The notes under the pieces are model-generated. The model was given only the letters and a program-made list of their open reading frames with translations. It did not search any database and had not been told where the DNA came from. This document shows positions 22,477 to 33,600 of a DNA stretch of 64,000 nucleotides, in pieces. The stretch comes from Diadema setosum (taxonomy: Eukaryota > Echinodermata > Echinoidea > Diadematoida > Diadematidae): positions 11,540,046 through 11,604,045 of the forward strand of contig CM067070.1 in assembly GCA_033980235.1 (NCBI GenBank), written 5' to 3'. Positions within the stretch are counted from its first letter, which is position 1, and every line of letters starts with the position of its first letter. A program made the position numbers and the translations under genes.

Positions 22477-23935
22477 ATGTCGCTTAGTGAAATTACCGTT
22501 ACACGGCGGATAAAAGCATCGAATTTGGCATACAGATTCCTTTAGGACTATTAAACAATATTAGAGTAGGAGCCCTCTGGAATTTTTCGATTTAGTGTGA
22601 AAATGCTACATTTTGATATTTCTTTATAATATGATATATATGTGACCGTGCACCTCAAAATGTACATAAAGTCGCACACACTGATTTTGCGTGAGGACTG
22701 AAAATAAGTGAAATGGGTCAACCTAGACGAACTTGACTTTTTCATATTTTCTGAAAGAGCGGGTTTTCTTTTACATTATACTAAAATTTGGTATCACAAA
22801 ACGGGCAGGAAAGTGTGTTTGTTTAGCAGTTTATTTCTAACATTTTTGGTAGAATAGTGTGATTAGGTGTGTCTTTAGAATCCCTTTTTCATTTCTGAGA
22901 AACCTTGTCCACACTCTTCACTTTCAACTCTAATAACTTTTGAAAGGATAGTGCTACTACTTTGAAAGTTGGCATTGATTATGGACAGAATGTGTTAATG
23001 AGGCATGCTTAATTTCAGTTTAATCTGATAATCCCTTCATTGTTGTTACTCCGGTGGTTTACTTCCTGTTTTTTTGTCCCATTCATCGCACAGCCAGCAC
23101 GGTTTGGTAAAGATTAAGCGCTTGAATAGACACTGTACTTCAGAGCCTCTTTTCTCAGTTCACGCTTTTCCTGAGTTTGTGCTTTCTTTTCAATATTTAG
23201 ATAGGTTAGGATGGTCCATTTGATTTGAGTTATACATCATTTTAAAGCTTAAAGTATGCTCTTTCAGAATATGGTCTTAACTAAAAATTTGTGTCTGGCG
23301 ACTTTTTGTTTGTTTAGAGGTTCAGTGTCACATATACTGTATTGCGTAAGTAATTGTCAGGTCGCTTAATGAAATTACCATTACACGACGGATAAAAGCA
23401 TAATTTTTTTCACACGGATTCCTTTAGGACTATTAAACAATATTAGAGTAAGAGCCTTTTGGATTTTTTTGATTTTTAGGGTGAAAATGCTTAAATTTGA
23501 TATTTCTTTATAATATGATATATATACTGTATTGCGTAAGTAATAGTCGGGTCGCTTAGTGAGATTACCATTACACGGCCGATAAAAGCACAGTTTTATT
23601 TCACACGGATTCCTTAGGACTATTAAACAATATAAGAGTAGGAGCTCTCTTGAATTTTTCGATTTTTAGGGTGAAAAAGCTGAATTTTGATATTTCTTTA
23701 TGATATGATATACTGTATTGCGTAAGTAATAGTCAGATCGCTAGTGAGATTACCATTACACGGCGGATAAAAGTATTTTTTTTTTTCACACGGATATCTT
23801 GAGGACTATTAAACAATATATTAGAGTAGAAGCCCTCCGGGATTTTTGTAGAAATAAACTAAAAAGATTAAATTTCAAAATGGCCGACACTTAATTGGCA
23901 AAACCTTCACTTTTCATGTCATATGGTTGATACAA
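22477..23935 (+). repeat. Tandem ~190-bp repeat cluster, forward units
   Basis: Four units contain TAGTCAGGTCGCTTAGTGA, TTACCATTACACGGCGGAT, 'GGACTATTAAACAATATTAGAG', 'AGCCCTCTGGAATTTTTCGA' and 'TATTTCTTTATAATATGATAT' in this order. The first unit is interrupted by an element at 22,642-23,331. The cluster closes with ATTTCAAAATGGCCGACA at ~23,871, whose reverse complement recurs at ~25,210 and ~25,620. Confidence 0.75.
22642..23331 (+). mobile_element. MITE-like element of the GTCGC/GCGAC family, copy 3, nested in a tandem unit
   Basis: It starts GTGACCGTGCACCTC and ends GAGGTTCAGTGTCAC, inverted ends of about 39 bp with mismatches, which include AAAGTCGCACAC and GTCTGGCGACTTT. It interrupts the host repeat exactly inside its TATATA stretch; neighbouring uninterrupted units show the empty site. 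It has no coding capacity. Confidence 0.75.
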
Positions 23936-24199
23936 TAGCAGTATATTACATTTGTTTTTGTATTTTTGGTTTGCTTTAGAACCTTGGCTTGAACATTGCG
24001 TTAAGAGCTTTATATTCTTGTGTATACTGGGGGAGAGGTATAAGGGCAAAAGATGAGAGTTTTGGGACCTGATTTTTAATTAGTTGTTACGAAAATTCTT
24101 ACCGCGTTCGTCATAACGGGAGTGCACTGTATCCACAATTAAGTCTTACTGCACTGAACAATTAGTTCAGTGTAAAATGAGTCTCAGAGCATGGGAATA

Positions 24200-24330
24200 G
24201 CAGGGGTGGATCCATGAATTCCGTGACGGGGGGGGGGGGGGGCGCCTTTACAAAATTAAAGGGGCGCATGCCTCCCCCTCCATTTTTTCTTTTTATTAAA
24301 AAAGAATAGAAGGGGTTTGCCCGGTGCGCC
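24200..24330. repeat. Poly-G tract and GC-rich remnant
   Basis: A G14 run at ~24,229-24,242 lies inside a short GC-rich segment (GGGGCGCCTTTACAAAATTAAAGGGGCGC, with inverted halves). Unrelated to the surrounding tandem repeats. Confidence 0.5.
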
Positions 24331-24589
24331 TCCATGCACCCACATCCGCCACTGAGTAGGAAAACTGTTTATTTTAGAAACTATCTTCTGTCTGTTTAAA
24401 CTGTATACATTATATTTGATTAGTATATAATATATTTATATAATATTTGATCAGTAATTAGTTCTACAAACTCCATGTTTCAGATAGTTTGATGTTAATC
24501 GTGGTCTCATGTCTGGTTTTATGTTTTCAGGTCCATGACAAATAAATCAATTCACATCAGATCTGAACTTATATGTTATCACATTCCCT

Positions 24590-25231
24590 TGCTTACGCAA
24601 TACAGTATATATATATCATATTATAAGAAATATTAAAATTCAGCATTTTCACGCTAAAAATACGAAAATTCCAGAGGGCTCCTATTCTAATATCAATGAG
24701 TAGGTCCTATAGGGGATCACCTTTCCAAATTTGGTGCTTTTATCCGCTCTAACTAACGGTAAGCCCAAATGTTGACATTAAGCAACCTGACTAAGGGAAT
24801 GTGATAACATATAAGTGCAGATCTGTTGTGAATTGATTTATTTTGGAATTTGATTTCGAGTGTGTGTGTGTGTGTGTGTGTTCCTTAAAAATTGCAGGAC
24901 TCTTACTATGAGGAATCCCTGCGCCAAATTGATGCTTTTATCCGCCGTGTATAAAGCAAGACGATAAAAAAGTACGCAACAGAACAAGCGAACCACCAAT
25001 TTTTAAGTCGAGGGCCGCCCCCTTTGCCCTACCCTTCCCCTGGCCGTTCAGAGACTTTACATTACGCAAGACTTTAAACAATGCTCCTACCGCAATGTCC
25101 AAATTCACGTTTTAAGCCAAACCAAAAATAAAGATATGTACTAATATTGTCATCGTATCACCTATCTATAAGTAATGTCACATGAAAAGTGAAGGGTTTG
25201 CCATAAGTGTCGGCCATTTTGAAATTTGATC

Positions 25232-25275
<44 letters not shown>

Positions 25276-25990
25276 AGTCTAATATTGTTTCCTAGTCCTC
25301 AAGGAATCCGTGCGCCAAATGTTATGTTTTTATCCCCCGCGTATAGAGCAAAACGAGAAAAAAAAGCACGCAAAAGAACAAACGAACAACCATTTTGTTT
25401 ATATAAAGGGGGGGGGGGGGGGTGTCCCGCCAATTTTGCCCTACCCCTCCCCCAGCAGTTCAGAGACTTTACATTATACAAGAATATAATTCTCCTAACG
25501 CAATGTTAAAGCCAAGATAGGTTCTAAAGCAAACCAAAAATACAAAAACAAATGTAATATATTGTCATCGTATCTCCCATATCACATGAAAAGTGAAGGT
25601 TTAGTTGTAAATTAAGTGTCGGCCATTTTGAAATTTGATCTTTTCAGTGTTTTTCTACCAAAATCCCCGAGGGCTCCTACTCTAATATTGTTTACTAGTC
25701 CTCAAGGAATCCGTGTGAAAAAAAAAAAAAAAGTTGATGCTTGTATCTGCCGTGTAATGGTAATTTCGCTAAGCGACCTATTTCTTACGCAAGACAGTAT
25801 ATTATATTACATTATAAAGAAATATCAAAATTCAGCTTTTTCACCCGAAAAATCGAAAAATTCCAGAGGGCTCCTACTCTAATATCAATGACTAGGTCCT
25901 AAGGGATCACCTCTCCAAATTTGGTGCTTTTATCCGCTCTGTAACGGTAAGCCCAAATTTTGACATTAAGCGACCTGACTATATTATGTA
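24590..25990 (-). repeat. Tandem repeat cluster, inverted units
   Basis: These are the same ~190-bp units as at 22.5-23.9 kb but in reverse complement, at about 24,600-24,790, 24,880-24,975, 25,280-25,345, 25,640-25,790 and 25,795-25,985. They are mixed with (GT)n microsatellites at 24,860-24,880 and 25,233-25,274 and a poly-G tract at 25,408-25,421. Together with the forward cluster they form an inverted structure of ~3.5 kb. Confidence 0.7.
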
Positions 25991-26186
25991 AAAGTCTGGA
26001 AAGTGGAGTTTTAGATCCAATCTCAAGTCCGTAACGGGATCGCGTACTGTTTACCTGCAGTCCTTTGCTCAATAGAGCCTGATATAATGAATGATGAATT
26101 TATTAAATTGTACGTATCATGATGTCAAGATCCAGAAAGATGTTACAATTTGAGTATCAGACGCGTTTTAAACGAAGTTCACTTAC

Positions 26187-26247
26187 AAGATTCACACATC
26201 ACCAACGAAAGTGTCAAAGTCACGAAGATGAAGTGCAGCGCAGCCAT
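26187..26247 (-). CDS. Signal-peptide exon of the Ig receptor (start codon at 26,247)
   Basis: The minus strand reads ATG at 26,245-26,247 followed by MAALHFIFVTLTLSLVMC, a short polar start, a hydrophobic core and a small/cysteine end: a textbook secretory signal peptide. The exon ends ESCT... at TCT T|GTAAGT, a consensus donor in phase 1, which matches the phase-1 acceptor of the V-type Ig exon 13.3 kb away. A TATTATTCCAG acceptor 15 bases upstream of the ATG (exon start 26,262) implies an earlier noncoding exon. The exon is too short to show up as a long reading frame; it was found by scanning for a signal peptide with a donor in the right phase. Confidence 0.7.
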
Positions 26248-26794
26248 AGTGAATCAAGCTTCCTGGAATAATACTGTGATATTAGCAGTTACCGGAATGG
26301 GATGTGTCTGTGACAACATGGGCGTGATAGACTATGTTATGTGTATCCTTATCTCCGTATTTCCTTCTTCAAAAGCAACAGTGTTGACACAGATATGTCA
26401 CATGATATGCATGAAGTAAATGAATTTTTATGATGCTTAGTTACTGCTGAATTTTCGTAACATCAATGTTTATCATTGATACACATGAATTCAGTGAACT
26501 TTATTTGCGATTGAATTGTTACACTTAGACTTTGCACTTTATGATAAAGTGATTGCCAATATCTATTAAATCATCACTAGTCACTAAATTGATAAGATAA
26601 ACGTACTTGATGCAACATTCGTGCTCGCTTTCCATAATGGCATCACTTTATCAGCTCTATATGCTGTTAATATAGGATTTTATGTATTAACGTATACACG
26701 TACATGTACCAGCATGAGCAAGTTATAATGCCCTCTTACGTGCTAAAAACCTTTTCTCCTCTCCTCTCCACACGAATTATTTTACACTGTATTA

Positions 26795-26797
<3 letters not shown>

Positions 26798-26835
<38 letters not shown>

Positions 26836-26925
26836 ATAATATATATATATATATAAATACGTATCCATATATATACGTATAAATATATAAATATATAAAT
26901 ATATATATATATATATATACATATA
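26798..26925. repeat. TA-rich microsatellite complex
   Basis: Two (TA)n runs are separated by ATACGTATCCATATATATACG and ATAAATATA words. A (GT)n run follows at 26,982-27,007. Confidence 0.9.
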
Positions 26926-27283
26926 TAATTATCTATCATATTCATGTTTACACTAACACACACAAACATGTACATTATATGTGTATTGTGTGTGTGTGTG
27001 TGTGTGTGGTCTCTGTTGCATTCTATTTCTTTGCTCCCAAAGAAAGAATGATATGTTCATTTTTACGTGGGAGTACTATACTTCAAACGAGATCACAGGC
27101 CTATATAGCTCATTCAATCTTTACCTCAAAAAGGATGGTAATGAATTGTATCTACAAACATCCCCGCCCTTATGACTTCAAGAAACCAGGCGGTCTCCCA
27201 TCAAACGTCAGTGAATTCGTTGTGACTTTCTGCATTGTATGTAATATCGTTATATGACAACAATAATTCAGGAATCAGTCTAA

Positions 27284-27360
27284 CCTTTATAGCCTCTCGT
27301 TCCCCGATTGGCTCACTTACTGGAGTGCTCTCTCTAGCTGTTACCACAGACGTCTGGAAA
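27284..27360 (-). promoter_or_regulatory. Possible 5' UTR exon and TATA-like box upstream of the Ig receptor
   Basis: On the minus strand a TTTCAG acceptor precedes 40 bases (27,321-27,360) that end at a strong CCA|GTAAGTGAG donor. This could be an untranslated exon of the Ig receptor, which needs one because the signal exon has an acceptor. A CTATAAAGG box lies 29 bases further on (27,284-27,292) and might instead be a promoter. The two readings exclude each other for one transcript, and neither is proven. Confidence 0.22.
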
Positions 27361-27399
27361 CTGAAATTGTCAATGACTATAAAGGAATAACCTAATTCC

Positions 27400-29575
27400 A
27401 ATAATCCCTCTTGTGTTTAAATGGCATTCCTGTTGGACTGATCCATTTTAAAACATTTACGTGAGATTGTTAAGTTACAACAATATCAAGTAAATTGATT
27501 AATGTATGCTGATTACAATAGACAAGTTATCAAAGCCATTGAAGCGTCTGGAAATTCCGAACATAACAAGGGGTAAAGGCAAATCTTTTGTAGCACTATT
27601 TTGCACTTAGCTGTTATACGCAGTTTTTACTGGTATATGTGACTCAAGCGGATCCCTTCTTGTGTGTTGATCTGTCATTATCACTTACCTGTAGATTTTT
27701 TTCTTATGCCCATTTCCCCATTCTGTAATTTCCTTATTCATTTTATGAGTATAACAGGAAAGGATTGTCAGCAGTTGTTTAATTTCTTTGTAGATGCGGT
27801 TTTCAGATGTCACAGCAATCCTCAGTCGGTACTTTGTACCTGTTTGAATTAGTGTTTATTGAATTTGTTCTATAATATTTGAAATGAATATTATACTTAG
27901 AACGCCAAAAAGGTTGGTTACATTGATGTTGTCTATAGTTTTGCTAGGGTAACTTTCGGAGCAGGGCCTTTGTTGACAATCCACCAATGGATATTTCAAC
28001 AAGATGTAATGCGAGAAAACACTTTGTTTCATCGGAAAGGTTGTTCTGCGATTATTTCCTTCGCTTGCATCATTAGGTGTGTTTTTATTTTAATGAACGT
28101 ACCCCACTTTTCAAAAGTACTACTCTGATGCAAACATTAACAAACTTCTTTAAGAGTGATCTACAGCAGGCTTTAATGATAATTATTTGCTTTTGCAAGC
28201 AACAATAGTTTAATCCTGGAAGCACTGGAAAACAATTCAATTTAACCCCATTTGCGTTCTATCTGCACTGGAAAAGCTATTAGTGTACATAGCGTAAATA
28301 TTCTTTTACTTTTTCCCTTTTGTAAAAGAACATAATCTATCTATATCATTGGTTTTTTTCTATGATTTAAACCTCTATTATCACTCCATCGACATGAAAT
28401 GATTGTAACCAAAGAACTGCTTAGCTTATTATTGATAGAATTATTAATTCAGCCTGAAGAGTATATATATACATGATAATGAACGTTTCCGTAAAATTGT
28501 GTAGCCACTTGCATTCAAAGGTCAAATTTATTTTCATTTCCATCAAAAAACAGAGAAATTATATATAATGTTTAAACAGAGCATATTTGTAATATTGCGG
28601 AAAGTAAACCAATAAAATACAAGTGATAATGAGTAACAAAATTAATAATACATGTATTTTTTAAGATCATGCATATGCATAGTACCAATTATATTAGAGA
28701 AGGATGGGAATGGAAATGGAGGGTCCCACTAAAAGAAAACCTTGTACGATATGAGACCCTCAGAAAATACATAAAAGAACGAATAATTAATTAACGAAAC
28801 TACAAACAGATATAAAACAAAAGAGACGAACCTATGTCAACTGACATGAGATCAAGGAAGAAGAAATAAAAATAGGGGAAACGACAAAGAAAGAAAAGAA
28901 AGAAGGAAATTACAACACGTGCCATATGCAGCCTCGTATCATTTGCATCCTCCATGTTACGTTTCTTATCAGAATCGGTTCCCCTTGAAGTTATCAAGGG
29001 ACGGGTTCACTTTTTAAACAATATCTCCTGCCCAATCCCCTTCCAAACACACACACACACACACACACAAACACAAACAAAGTAAGTTACAGCATATGAA
29101 AACAAACCAGCAACAATGACTGCTTTCGGATGCCGGAAAAGACAAAGGAGGAAGCTCTGAAGGAATCAGATTGTATATACATATTTCGAATTAGAAAAAG
29201 CAGAAAAAAAAACTATAGTGTATGTCACTGTCATCGGTCTAACGTTTTATCCAAAGGTAAGAAAATATTGTCATTACTCCGTTTTGTAACATACAGGACA
29301 ATTGTACATGAGAGGCACGTACTCGTACAATCTTATGACTTCACTTGTTTCTAACAGACGTATTTAATTGCGTCTCTTACAATGCCTCCAAACAAAGCGA
29401 TTATCAAAGCTTTTTACTTCCAAACCCGTCAACAGCAGCACTGTAATAAGAACACGTTTCAACAGGGAATGCCTCTCTCATGTCTACAGCGATTTTTGGT
29501 CTCCTAGAAACCATTAAAACGGTCGAGGTCTGAAGTCTTCGTAAGAGTCGTCTGCTTTTTTCAGCCATTGGCTTC
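27400..29575. other. Intergenic sequence between the two minus-strand genes, nothing recognised
   Basis: Plain A/T-rich sequence with a (CA)n run at 29,048-29,069. Short open frames at 27,664, 28,800 and 29,130 lack domains, splice context or biased codon use. Confidence 0.5.
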
Positions 29576-29579
29576 AATT

Positions 29580-29735
29580 ACAGTTCGTTACTCCGAAGGT
29601 TCGTTGATCCGGAATAATAATGAGCCTTATCAACAGCTTTGTAACTCCAAACTACATTGTTTTGAAAGTTATGTTATTTTGAAGGTTCGGCAATCTGAAA
29701 ATAAAATAAGGGTCGTCATTCCAAAGGTTATTAAG
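29580..29735 (+). repeat. Degenerate TTCCGAAGGTTCGTT-type repeat
   Basis: Words such as GTTCGTTACTCCGAAGGTTCG, GTTGATCCGGAATAA and GTCATTCCAAAGGTTATTA show a decayed version of the repeat at 61.45-61.90 kb. A further relic (CGATACTTCGAAACTCCGATAC) lies at 30,129-30,150. Confidence 0.65.
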
Positions 29736-30298
29736 TAGGCATTTCATTTTAAAATCAACAACCTTCAGTGTATCAAACGTTTCGGTTTGTTCGTTTGTTT
29801 GTTTGCTTGTCTGCTTGTTTTGTAAAGCAAACGATAAACTTTGAGTATATTTTTGTGAATGTAAGTGTGGGTACATTGGTTTTTATGGATCAATTTAATG
29901 TATCACGAGACCTAATTGTTCAAAATATGTAGCTACTGATATCAATTTATAGGACCGTACGAATAAGTCAAATTCGTTTTGTTTGTTTATGAGATACGTG
30001 AGTGTTATGATTACGCAGATGCCAAAGACAACATCATAAACTACAGGGTCTACATGAGAAAGAAAGACTAGCACCAGTCAAGTTCTGGCTATATTCACAC
30101 TTTTAGCCATACTCTATACATGAACTTCCGATACTTCGAAACTCCGATACTGCCATGAATGTCACGTTGCAAAAACAAACAAACAAACAAACAAACAAAA
30201 CAATCAATTACTACAGTGCTGCAGAAAGGTAAATACAAAGAACCCAAAGTATTGTGTTATACAACAGACCGTCAAAGGTCACACAACGTCTCCAGATT

Positions 30299-30552
30299 TT
30301 AGGTTATCAGGAGAATGAGTTCATGCGTAAGTTCCCAAAACCGATCATCTTCGTCTAGATCCGAGATGAGAGCGATGATCCTTTCTCTCTCCTCTTTAAA
30401 GAATCCCCTCATTAACTTGGCGAAGTCTGGGCCAGTTGTATCCTTGGAGTTTATCCCCATTTTGTCGCAAATTCTATTTCTCTCATCACACGTCAAGCGA
30501 CTACAAATATCTACCATTATAACTGGGTTTGGAGTTTCCGGTAAGTCCGTTC
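30299..30552 (-). CDS. Last exon of the multi-death-domain gene, with stop codon
   Basis: Acceptor TATCTCCAAACAG, then a phase-1 frame of 83 codons to TAA at 30,299-30,301. The peptide starts GTDLPETPNPVIMVD and continues as a charged, all-helical segment with FAKLMRGFFKEERERIIALI and ends DRFWELTHELILLIT. Length and helical pattern suit a death-fold domain (DED- or CARD-like), but I see no signature motif and it lacks the LWRxKxHP motif of the upstream exons. The phase and the spacing (1.1 kb from the previous exon) make it the natural 3' end of that gene. Confidence 0.6.
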
Positions 30553-31682
30553 CTGTTTGGAGATAAATACCACATACATTTACAACATTATAATTGACTC
30601 ATTTTTTCTTCGTCATCGTCTTCTAGTTAACTGTGCGTTTTGCATCCGTCTATAAAGTGTAATTCCTTTAAGCAGTATCCATACAATCGTGTGCAGTGAA
30701 AATTCATCGACAAATATGTTGTGGTCATGTCAACCTGACATAGTGTTGTTATAACGTAAAAAGGCACATTGTTGTCCTAATTTTACAATCAATCCCCCCC
30801 TCATAAAAAAAAAGGTTTAAAGAAGTACAAAATATGCACTTGATAAATCATATTGTTACGATTTTCAGCAATACAGATCACATTTAACACAATGTAAGAA
30901 CGAATGGACAGACAATGTATACTTTGAAATGCGAACAAAAACTCGATAGTAATGGCGGGGGGGGGGGGTGGTGATCTACCGAAATGCAAAGAAAGGAGGG
31001 CTGTGAACACGCACCCCATTGCAAGGATAGCTGAAAGTACAAAGTTTATTGATTGACAATGAAACCATCCATTGATATAGAAAGTAAATGTCTTCTCAGT
31101 TTTTATTTGAAATGTAATAAACATAGAAGATTCCTTTAACTTTGTTTAAACTGATATCTAAGGCATTTTCCACCACCTACACACCTAGCTGAAATATCAT
31201 ATGGACAAGATAGGTTCATGTAATAGACAAATCGGGCAAAGTCAAATTATTCTGTGATCACTGTAAAGAGTAAGAGCCGGGCATGTGTGGTAAAGACAAT
31301 TCGTTTAATATTACAACGTGGACGACTTGGTTATCAACTTAATATATAAGCTCAAATAATAATTGGACGAAACGACATTCATCCCCAGTGGCCAGTAGAC
31401 CAACTGAGCAACTGACCAAATGGCAGATGTACACTATCTATTATTATCAATGGTAGCTAAATGGCTGTAGACAAGATGGTAATAGAGTAGCTAGGGCAGA
31501 TCAAGTGCATGCTGGTACACCAACTGAACACAATGCATGTATGAACAGATCGTTCACGATACATTTTTAGTGTTGAATATAAGATACAATGCACGACGAA
31601 GTGAAGATTCTCGCAATATTTGTCTGTCATCTTATCTTTTCTCAATTTATGACAGATAAATGAAAGAAACACCACACCATAC
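30553..31682. other. Intron of the death-domain gene
   Basis: No features beyond an A-run near 30,809 and a G10 tract at 30,957-30,968. Open frames here are not protein-like. Confidence 0.5.
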
Positions 31683-31934
31683 CTGACAGAAAGTCGCATG
31701 CACAGTTTCGAAGCTCCATTGACTCTGCCGCCGTGGCTAGCTCCAGACGGTAGTGATAGAGGGGGTTATGGATCTTTCTTCGCCAAAGTTTTAGTATTTC
31801 CAGTTTGAAGTCTTGTCCGGCGCGACAGGAGTCCATTTCATTCCCGGTCAGATCGAGGTTGATCCCAATAACAGTGATTATTACAAAACTCAGGTTTGGT
31901 AATTGAGCCAGCAAGTGTTTTGTGCTCTCATCAT
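31683..31934 (-). CDS. Death-domain exon 3 of the multi-death-domain gene
   Basis: A 252-base exon, phase 1 at both ends, acceptor GATTTTCTTTTCAG, donor CAG|GTATGG. The 84 residues end with the family motif ILKLWRRKIHNPLYHYRLEL followed by ATAAESME. The first half (LAQLPNLSFVIITVIGINLDLTG) is more hydrophobic and further from the consensus than in the other two exons. The tryptophan in 'LW' matches the conserved tryptophan of helix 5 in death domains. Death domains mediate homotypic protein assembly in the cytoplasm. Phase-1 borders allow shuffling or duplication of the whole domain. Confidence 0.65.
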
Positions 31935-31939
31935 CTGAA

Positions 31940-32905
31940 AAGAAAATCACATGGCAATAACGTGGGGAAATTTGTCATTACATATGAGATATGACGAAAG
32001 AGAAAACCGTGCGTAACTTCACCAATACTATTTCTCTTTTATAAGAAAAGTACAAGAGTAGAAAATTTGAAATATTTATGAGGTGTGTGTGAATGTGGGT
32101 GTGTATGTGTGTGGGTATACGTGCGTAAGCGGGTCACATACAACGCTAAAATATATTCCAGAACGAAATTGACAAAACCTCGTTTCATAGGGTCGAGAAA
32201 AAAAAAGAAATTTTGTGACTTCTTCTAAGTGTGACCACTTCGTCTGTAATTACTTGTGCTCTTAACCCTCGAACATGATTCAATATGATAATATTTCAAT
32301 GTTAAAAACAGAAGTGAGCCAATAAGTGTAGGAACACTTATTTTAATCGCATTTGATCTAAACCCTTTCGATTGAAAAAAATACCTTTTTATAGCGGTGT
32401 TTCTTCTTGCATTCCCACAAGTGTAAAAACGAAACTTGAGTCAAAAAGTCAGGCAAACGTATAACTGACCACAGACACTGACCGGGGGTGGCACATTTTC
32501 ATGAAATTCCATACACCACCATCTTAACATGGAAAATGTGCACCGATTTGTGAGCATGTTTCATGATTGAATAATACAACATTTTATACACACGAATTAT
32601 AGAAAGAGAGGCAACCATTATTCTCCTCACCTTCTGGAACACCTATAGGTCAAGTGCCTTTCCAATGTCGAAGAAAATTAGATTTCCATTGCGCAATCAC
32701 TTGATCTACAGAAATCTATTCCAGCTTAATAATTCTATTTATTTAATATTTTGTTTTAATTTTAAAAAAACATTATGAGGATTTACTTAAGTATTGAATT
32801 TAATCCCATATTGACGCCTTCAGGCTGGCTACAAGCCAAGCATTGTTATATCAATAAACCTATCCGTATATCAAAGATTCATTGGTGGATTTAAACTTTT
32901 CAAAC
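31940..32905. other. Intron of the death-domain gene
   Basis: A/T-rich sequence with a GT-rich stretch at 32,080-32,130. No exon seen. Confidence 0.5.
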
Positions 32906-32909
32906 TTAC

Positions 32910-33191
32910 AGTGCAGGCAAGATGATGCTTCCTCAGTTGGTGATGTATCTTTGCCATGTTTTAAAGATGACAAAGCCTTATCAAGTTCGTTGTGGTAATT
33001 GTAGGAGGCAGGATGAATTTTGTTTCGCCAAAGCCTGATGAGCCCGTACATGTCGGTGTCTCCGTCAACGTGATCAATGAAGGTGCCGTGTTCTTCTTCG
33101 CCGAGACCAAGTTTCGATGCAAGTTTCTGGACTTGTTGCTTAGTCAAAAGTCCAATGGTTGCACACATATTCCGGATATCATTTTCAATCT
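32910..33191 (-). CDS. Death-domain exon 2 of the multi-death-domain gene
   Basis: A 282-base exon, phase 1 at both ends, acceptor CTTTTTATACCCAG, donor CACT|GTAAGT. It encodes 94 residues. QVQKLASKLGLGEEEHGTF corresponds to death-domain helices 2-3, and MYGLIRLWRNKIHPASYNYH followed by ELDKALSSL to helices 5-6. A polar linker KHGKDTSPTEEASS follows. Against a general death domain the LG, the LW and the closing hydrophobic helix are in place. It shares the LWRxKxHPxxYxY signature with the exons at 31.8 and 62.6 kb. Confidence 0.72.
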
Positions 33192-33567
33192 CTGGGTATA
33201 AAAAGACCAAAAACAATCAGAATTGGACGACAATTATTAGTTTTTTTTTTTTTTTATGTAAACCTAGCTCACTTTAGACGTTACTCTCTTTTTTTTTTCT
33301 TGCATGCACCGATGACCGCAGAATACACTGAATCTTGAAGACTCCAGTGACTTTATAATCTCCTCATGAAACTGTTCTTAAACTGCGGGAATGTCCGAAT
33401 TAGAAAAGATAATAAAAGCCTTAGAATGCAATTGTGTGTTTTATGTGTTTTATAGCATTTTAACACTTTATGGCAGAGGTGAACATTTAGTTTTGACCTG
33501 GATGTCAGTCGCGCAACACGTACCTTCCCACAAAATCTGCATTTTGGCAAACATTTTTACTTGAATC

Positions 33568-33600
33568 AATTTTTTTTTTTTTTTTTGGGGGGGGGGGGTG
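33568..33600. repeat. Poly-T tract joined directly to poly-G tract
   Basis: T17 runs straight into G11. Similar T-to-G (or C-to-A) junctions are at 7,483-7,508, 49,498-49,528, 50,289-50,311 and 41,623-41,660. Confidence 0.95.

Larger units (their letters stand above)
1049..26262 (-). other. Gene span: type I membrane Ig-superfamily receptor (multi-exon)
   Basis: Span of a minus-strand gene assembled from exons at 26,187-26,262, 12,508-12,840, (10,412-10,669 damaged), 7,910-8,266, 6,663-6,758 and 1,049-1,146. Every coding exon has an AG acceptor, a GT donor and phase-1 borders, and joining the five intact ones gives 945 coding bases with no internal stop (314 residues): signal peptide ~1-20, V-type Ig ~22-131, C-type Ig ~132-250, membrane helix ~252-272, short basic then serine-rich tail. 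This V-C-TM layout is common in metazoan cell-surface recognition and adhesion proteins. I cannot assign an orthologue. The introns are long (1.1 to 13.3 kb) and full of transposons. A 40-base GT/AG-bounded segment at 27,321-27,360 may be an upstream 5' UTR exon. Confidence 0.6.
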
